A DNA stretch of 9,020 nt from positions 1 to 9,020 of the forward strand of contig JAGGYZ010000102.1 in the NCBI GenBank assembly GCA_021162285.1. Direction: 5' to 3'. The notes under the pieces are model-generated. The model saw nothing but the letters and a program-made list of their open reading frames with translations. It was not told the origin of the DNA and did not search any database. The stretch comes from Candidatus Fermentibacteraceae bacterium (GTDB taxonomy: Bacteria > Fermentibacterota > Fermentibacteria > Fermentibacterales > JCC-6). Position 1 is the first letter of the stretch; the number at the start of each line of letters is the position of its first letter. Positions 6,065 through 9,020 of this stretch are shown in pieces. The position numbers and the translations under genes are program-made.

Positions 6065-7320
6065 TACAGATTTATCTCCACTGGAATATCGGACCTGAGC
6101 GACTCAATCATGGATGTGTAGTAACTCTGCCAGAATACAGACTGAAGCATGGAATTGAGTTCTTCATCTGAAAAGTCGTTCCAGTCCACCGTCTGATCTT
6201 CACACATCCTGAAAACAGCAACAGCCATGTTTTGTTCCACAACAACCGGCCGGGACAGCTCACCGGGGGTTAACCCGGAAACAGAATTTCTCATTTCGCC
6301 TTCCCATGCTCCGGTATTAACAGTTCCCAGAAAGCCGTCTACATTACCGGGATCGGGATCAAAACTGTAACTGCGCACTTGTTCCACGAAATCTGCGCCA
6401 CTGTTGATCACGGCAATGATACTTTCTGCCTGTGCAACTGTGCGATCCAGATCTTCCTGCTGCAGATCGGAAACTATGATTATGTGACTGGCCCTGACCT
6501 GGTCTTCGTTCCTGTCGGTAAGCTTGATGAGATGAACCCCGAAAGGTGTAAGAAACGGACCACCAATTTCGCCTGGTTCAAGAGAATATGCCATTCTCTC
6601 GAATACAGCAGTCATATCACCGCGACCGAACCATCCCAGATCTCCGCCTGACGCAGCTGAACCGTCCTGTGAGTACTCTGCCGCCGCTGCTGAAAATGTA
6701 ATCTCTCCTGCTTCAATGCGGATTCTTACCTGTGAAAGTAAATTCTCTGCTTCTGAGGTATCCCCCGGTAGAACTGGCAGGTAGATCCAGCTGATATTTG
6801 CAGGGGCAAGAACTTCCTGAACAACCTCGGGATTTTCATTGAAATAGGTAACAGGATCAGTGGGCATTGCCTGCATGGCCGTTCCTGCCTTTTCACGAAC
6901 ATAGTTTTCGCCGGCGAGCTTGTCTCCCATCATAGAGGTATAACTGTCCCGAAGTGAGGAAACTGTTAACCCCGCGGAAGAAAGATAGTTAATAAATTCC
7001 TGTTCGGAACTGAAACCGCTTCTTGCGTCATCCATGGCCTGATCAACAGCATCTTCAATTTCCTGCCTGCCCGGATAGATTCCTTCCCGCCTGGCAGCCT
7101 CTACAAGAAGCTTCTCCTCTATGAGCTGCTGCATTGCCAGCTGGTACGAGGGGCTTGACGGATCTATTCCGTAGGCTGCTTCCTCTCCGCTTCCCGTTTC
7201 TACAAGAAGGGAAATAACATCTGAATGCAGAACAGGTTCTGATCCGACAACGGCGACAACTCTCTCAAGAGTTATCGGCGTGGACAACAGAACAGCAGCG
7301 CACACTACAGCATTTATCAC
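6064..7320 (-). CDS. SurA-like periplasmic chaperone with two parvulin domains
   Basis: This 418-residue protein has the SurA plan. A short hydrophobic N-terminus (1-16, a weak signal peptide without clear basic residues) leads into 'LERVVAVVGSEPVLHSDV', which matches the start of mature SurA. A helical chaperone domain (about 18-170) follows, then parvulin domain 1 (about 174-269) and domain 2 (about 275-372), then a C-terminal helix. Domain 1 has 'SGGDLGWFGRG', D219 and H263 but W178 where the first catalytic His is expected. Domain 2 keeps that His (H279, 'RASHIII') but has A366 at the second position and 'NVDGFLG' for GGDLG. Isomerase activity is therefore doubtful, and the role is probably binding unfolded outer-membrane proteins. 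The GTG start at 7320 overlaps the previous stop as GTGA and has GGAGG seven bases upstream. Family assignment is strong; orthology to surA itself is not established. Confidence 0.87.
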   Translation of the reverse strand: MINAVVCAAVLLSTPITLERVVAVVGSEPVLHSDVISLLVETGSGEEAAYGIDPSSPSYQLAMQQLIEEKLLVEAARREGIYPGRQEIEDAVDQAMDDARSGFSSEQEFINYLSSAGLTVSSLRDSYTSMMGDKLAGENYVREKAGTAMQAMPTDPVTYFNENPEVVQEVLAPANISWIYLPVLPGDTSEAENLLSQVRIRIEAGEITFSAAAAEYSQDGSAASGGDLGWFGRGDMTAVFERMAYSLEPGEIGGPFLTPFGVHLIKLTDRNEDQVRASHIIIVSDLQQEDLDRTVAQAESIIAVINSGADFVEQVRSYSFDPDPGNVDGFLGTVNTGAWEGEMRNSVSGLTPGELSRPVVVEQNMAVAVFRMCEDQTVDWNDFSDEELNSMLQSVFWQSYYTSMIESLRSDIPVEINL

Positions 7321-8126
7321 CTGTTCACCTCCACAGTCAATCTGGTTTCTGCTGCACGAAGTACACTGACAACAGCAGCGTCAATTCTTGCGTTGTACAG
7401 AGCCTCTGCAGCACTTCTTATCACCCTGACGGAATCCGTCAGCTCACGGGTTTCAGAAACCTTGAAAATATGGTAACCGAGGTTTGACGAAACAACCTCG
7501 CTGAGACCGTCAAGAAGAGCTATTTCCATGGGAAGCCCCTGGACAATCATCTCTCCACCTGTGATAAACCCCAGATCACCTCCAATGGCAGCTTTCTGCC
7601 CCAGTGAGGAGTTCTGGGCGGTAATCTGAAAATTCTGCCCCCATCCGAGACGGACATGAAGAGATTCAGCAATTGAGCTGTCCGCCGCGATTATCTGGAA
7701 GTAGTGCCTCTCAACAAGGAACAGCTCAGGATTCGACTGCATGTAGGCGAGCACCTCCTCCGAATCAGGAGCAGCCACGGAACTGATCACATGTTCCACC
7801 ATAAGATCACGGAGATAAAGCTGTTTCGCCCGCTCCTGAACAAATCTGCTCATAGCCGGGTTTTCAAGACCAGCTTCTTCTGCTGCACATGCAAGAAGCT
7901 GATCGTAGACCCACCGGTCAACGGCATCTTCCCCTGCCCTTGTTGCAGCAACATCTGAAGCATACAGATGATGGCTGCCAACGGTAGCAGCGATCTCTCT
8001 GCCTGTATCTCCCGGTTCGGAAACAGTTTGATTGTTTTCAGCTGTTCCTGAAAATGAAAGCAGTATAAAAAGAGTAGCTCCTGCAACGACCACTGTGAAT
8101 ATCCACAGAGGCACTGATTTTCCCAT
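7317..8126 (-). CDS. Membrane-anchored or exported degenerate parvulin-type (PPIase-like) protein
   Basis: The product has 269 residues. It starts 'MGKSVPLWIFTVVVAGATLFILLSF', a hydrophobic segment (7-25) that could be an uncleaved anchor or a signal peptide. Residues about 44-135 resemble the helical N-domain of SurA/PrsA proteins ('IAATVGSHHLYASDVAA'). A parvulin-like domain spans about 138-226, with 'IGGDLGFITGGEM' (182-193), 'LSEVVSSNLGYHIFKV' and the second catalytic His (H219). At the first catalytic His the sequence reads 'ERHYFQII', where Phe/Gln replaces Ser-His, and the Cys/Asp position appears to be G176. Catalysis is thus unlikely and a holdase or scaffold role is more plausible (inference). 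ATG 8126 has GGGGA six bases upstream. It lies 16 nt after the preceding parvulin gene and overlaps the SurA-like gene by 4 nt (GTGA). Confidence 0.8.
   Translation of the reverse strand: MGKSVPLWIFTVVVAGATLFILLSFSGTAENNQTVSEPGDTGREIAATVGSHHLYASDVAATRAGEDAVDRWVYDQLLACAAEEAGLENPAMSRFVQERAKQLYLRDLMVEHVISSVAAPDSEEVLAYMQSNPELFLVERHYFQIIAADSSIAESLHVRLGWGQNFQITAQNSSLGQKAAIGGDLGFITGGEMIVQGLPMEIALLDGLSEVVSSNLGYHIFKVSETRELTDSVRVIRSAAEALYNARIDAAVVSVLRAAETRLTVEVNR
7326..7332 (-). promoter_or_regulatory. Strong Shine-Dalgarno for the GTG-started SurA-like gene
   Basis: GGAGGTG on the minus strand, with GGAGG at 7328-7332 and seven bases to GTG 7320, is the best ribosome-binding site in the window. It supports the non-ATG start and suggests robust translation of the SurA-like protein independent of coupling. 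Confidence 0.7.
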
Positions 8127-8142
8127 AGAGATCCCCGTTCCT

Positions 8143-8955
8143 TTATATGTGATTCAACAGTCTGTCGGGCCACACATTAACTGTGTGAGTTTCCCGAAGA
8201 TTGTCCAGCATTTCAACCAGAAGCACTTCCTGTCTGGCAGAAACCAGCTCGGAAGTTGCCAGTTCAAGTGTCTGCTCTTCAGTGAGCTGAGTTGTGAGAG
8301 GAGCTTTCTCAAGAAGCTGGATAATGTGATACCCCATAGGCGTTTTTACAACGGAAGATATTTCTCCAGTGGAAAGCTGACACACAGCCTCCATGAAATC
8401 CGGAGAGGCCATACCCCGGGACATCCAGCCAAGATTGCCACCGGAAGGTGCACTTGGTCCCACAGAGAACTGTGCTGCAAGAGAGGCAAAATCTTCACCA
8501 GAGTTCAGTCTGGAGAGCACAGAGGAAGCAAGCGTTTCGTCGGGCAGAAGAATGTGCCTGATATTGTATTGCATTGTATAGGTTTCACCCCAGACATCGA
8601 GATAGTTTTCAACCTCAAGCCTTGATACTTCAACATTGTCAAGAATATCACTGATATAAGCTTCAAGAAGTATCTGATTCACCGTCTGTTCAATAGCCGC
8701 AGCCACATCAGGTCTCGCTGCGATGTTGCTTTCCTCCGCCGCCTCGAGAATAAGCTGTTCTCTAACCCACGATTCAAGAATTTCGGCAGCGCCGTCTTCC
8801 GAAGTAATACCGAGACGGGCGACTTCTTCAGTACCTCCCACAATATCAACCAGGTCTTCCCATGAAAGCTCTCTTGAATCCACAGAGGCAAGTACATCGC
8901 CTGAAGCGGTTCCACTGAGAGCAGCAAGAACCATCACAAATATCAGCTTTTTCAT
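8143..8955 (-). CDS. Exported parvulin-type peptidyl-prolyl cis-trans isomerase
   Basis: The 270-residue product has a classic signal peptide (1-19, 'MKKLIFVMVLAALSGTASG'), a helical SurA_N-like region (about 20-125) and a full parvulin domain (about 130-217). Family motifs are present: 'IRHILLPDE' with H134, 'SGEDFASLAAQFS', 'SGGNLGWMSRG', 'LSTGEISSVVKTPMGYHIIQL' with H210. Both catalytic histidines are kept; the Cys/Asp position between them appears to be G166. Of the parvulin-type proteins here it is the best candidate for an active isomerase of periplasmic proteins, and its plan resembles PrsA/PpiC-type foldases. The start is ATG 8955, chosen over an in-frame ATG at 8997, because GGAAGGA lies seven bases upstream and the signal peptide begins there. 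The stop TAA is 16 nt before the next gene. Confidence 0.9.
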   Translation of the reverse strand: MKKLIFVMVLAALSGTASGDVLASVDSRELSWEDLVDIVGGTEEVARLGITSEDGAAEILESWVREQLILEAAEESNIAARPDVAAAIEQTVNQILLEAYISDILDNVEVSRLEVENYLDVWGETYTMQYNIRHILLPDETLASSVLSRLNSGEDFASLAAQFSVGPSAPSGGNLGWMSRGMASPDFMEAVCQLSTGEISSVVKTPMGYHIIQLLEKAPLTTQLTEEQTLELATSELVSARQEVLLVEMLDNLRETHTVNVWPDRLLNHI

Positions 8956-8962
8956 GTCGATT

Positions 8963-8969
8963 TCCTTCC
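8963..8969 (-). promoter_or_regulatory. Ribosome-binding site that fixes the start of the exported parvulin
   Basis: GGAAGGA on the minus strand lies seven bases before ATG 8955. It favours the start that begins with the signal peptide and argues against the 14-residue-longer form starting at 8997, which would overlap the preceding reading frame. Confidence 0.7.
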
Positions 8970-8971
8970 GT

Positions 8972-9020
8972 TTACCTTGTGCTGCCCCAGAGATCAATAT
9001 CCTCTACGGCAGAAGTATCA
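8972..9020 (-). CDS. C-terminal end of an unidentified upstream gene (partial)
   Basis: From the right edge one leftward frame stays open for 15 codons, reading DTSAVEDIDLWGSTR, and stops at TAA 8972-8974. The other two frames close within this stretch. The stop is 16 nt before the parvulin start, the same spacing as between the first two parvulin genes, so this is probably the tail of the preceding operon gene. The tail is too short to identify. Confidence 0.45.
   Translation of the reverse strand, partial: DTSAVEDIDLWGSTR

Noticed and set aside
6268..6277. GGGTTAACCC palindrome in the SurA-like gene
   Set aside because: The perfect palindrome is only 10 bp, has no loop, T run or partner copy, and lies in coding sequence; it is likely chance.
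8032..8625. 197-codon open frame on the plus strand
   Set aside because: It lies opposite two well-supported parvulin genes, has no recognisable domain and no good ribosome-binding site; it is a shadow frame.
8956..8997. Longer start of the first parvulin at 8997
   Set aside because: It would place 14 hydrophilic residues before a classic signal peptide and overlap the preceding reading frame. ATG 8955 has GGAAGGA at correct spacing.

Overview
This is a gene-dense stretch of a bacterial chromosome with roughly balanced base composition. It carries housekeeping and envelope genes, with no mobile element, RNA gene or CRISPR array. Three exported parvulin/SurA-type chaperones plus YajC and FtsEX suggest a Gram-negative (diderm) cell with a periplasm. 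The phylum cannot be fixed from the sequence; the divergence of the proteins and the gene order would fit a poorly cultured lineage, for example in the FCB superphylum, but that is only a guess.

Layout. At the left, on the + strand, is the 3' part of a multi-PAS HD-GYP protein, a probable cyclic-di-GMP phosphodiesterase, which ends at 1766. Everything from 1770 to the right edge is one leftward (- strand) array. In transcription order it holds: the last codons of an unidentified gene (right edge), a complete parvulin (8143-8955), a membrane-anchored degenerate parvulin (7317-8126), a SurA-like protein with two parvulin domains (6064-7320), an RqcP/YabO-like S4 protein (5804-6064), ftsE (5115-5807), ftsX (4258-5118), yajC (3872-4255), def (3348-3875), fmt (2440-3351) and a DUF116 cysteine-cluster membrane protein (1770-2450). 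The junctions are 4-nt start/stop overlaps (five of them), a 1-nt overlap, an 11-nt overlap and gaps of 2, 16 and 16 nt. There is no room for internal intergenic promoters, so this is very probably a single operon with extensive translational coupling. Its promoter lies beyond the right edge. Its probable intrinsic terminator lies inside the 3' end of the convergent HD-GYP gene (1714-1761).

How the genes fit together. The operon follows the life of an exported protein. Fmt and Def handle formylation and deformylation of the N-terminus, the RqcP-like S4 protein points to rescue of stalled ribosomes, YajC belongs to the Sec translocon, and three parvulin-family proteins fold or chaperone cargo outside the inner membrane. 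FtsEX couples ATP hydrolysis to cell-wall hydrolysis at division. The grouping is seen directly; the functional integration is inference.

Most of the window is recognisable core biology, and I see no clearly new defence or mobile system. The most interesting points are the terminator hidden in a converging coding sequence, the RqcP-like gene in a chaperone/division operon, the graded loss of catalytic histidines across four parvulin domains, the uncharacterised DUF116 gene behind fmt, and two long perfect hairpins inside coding sequence.
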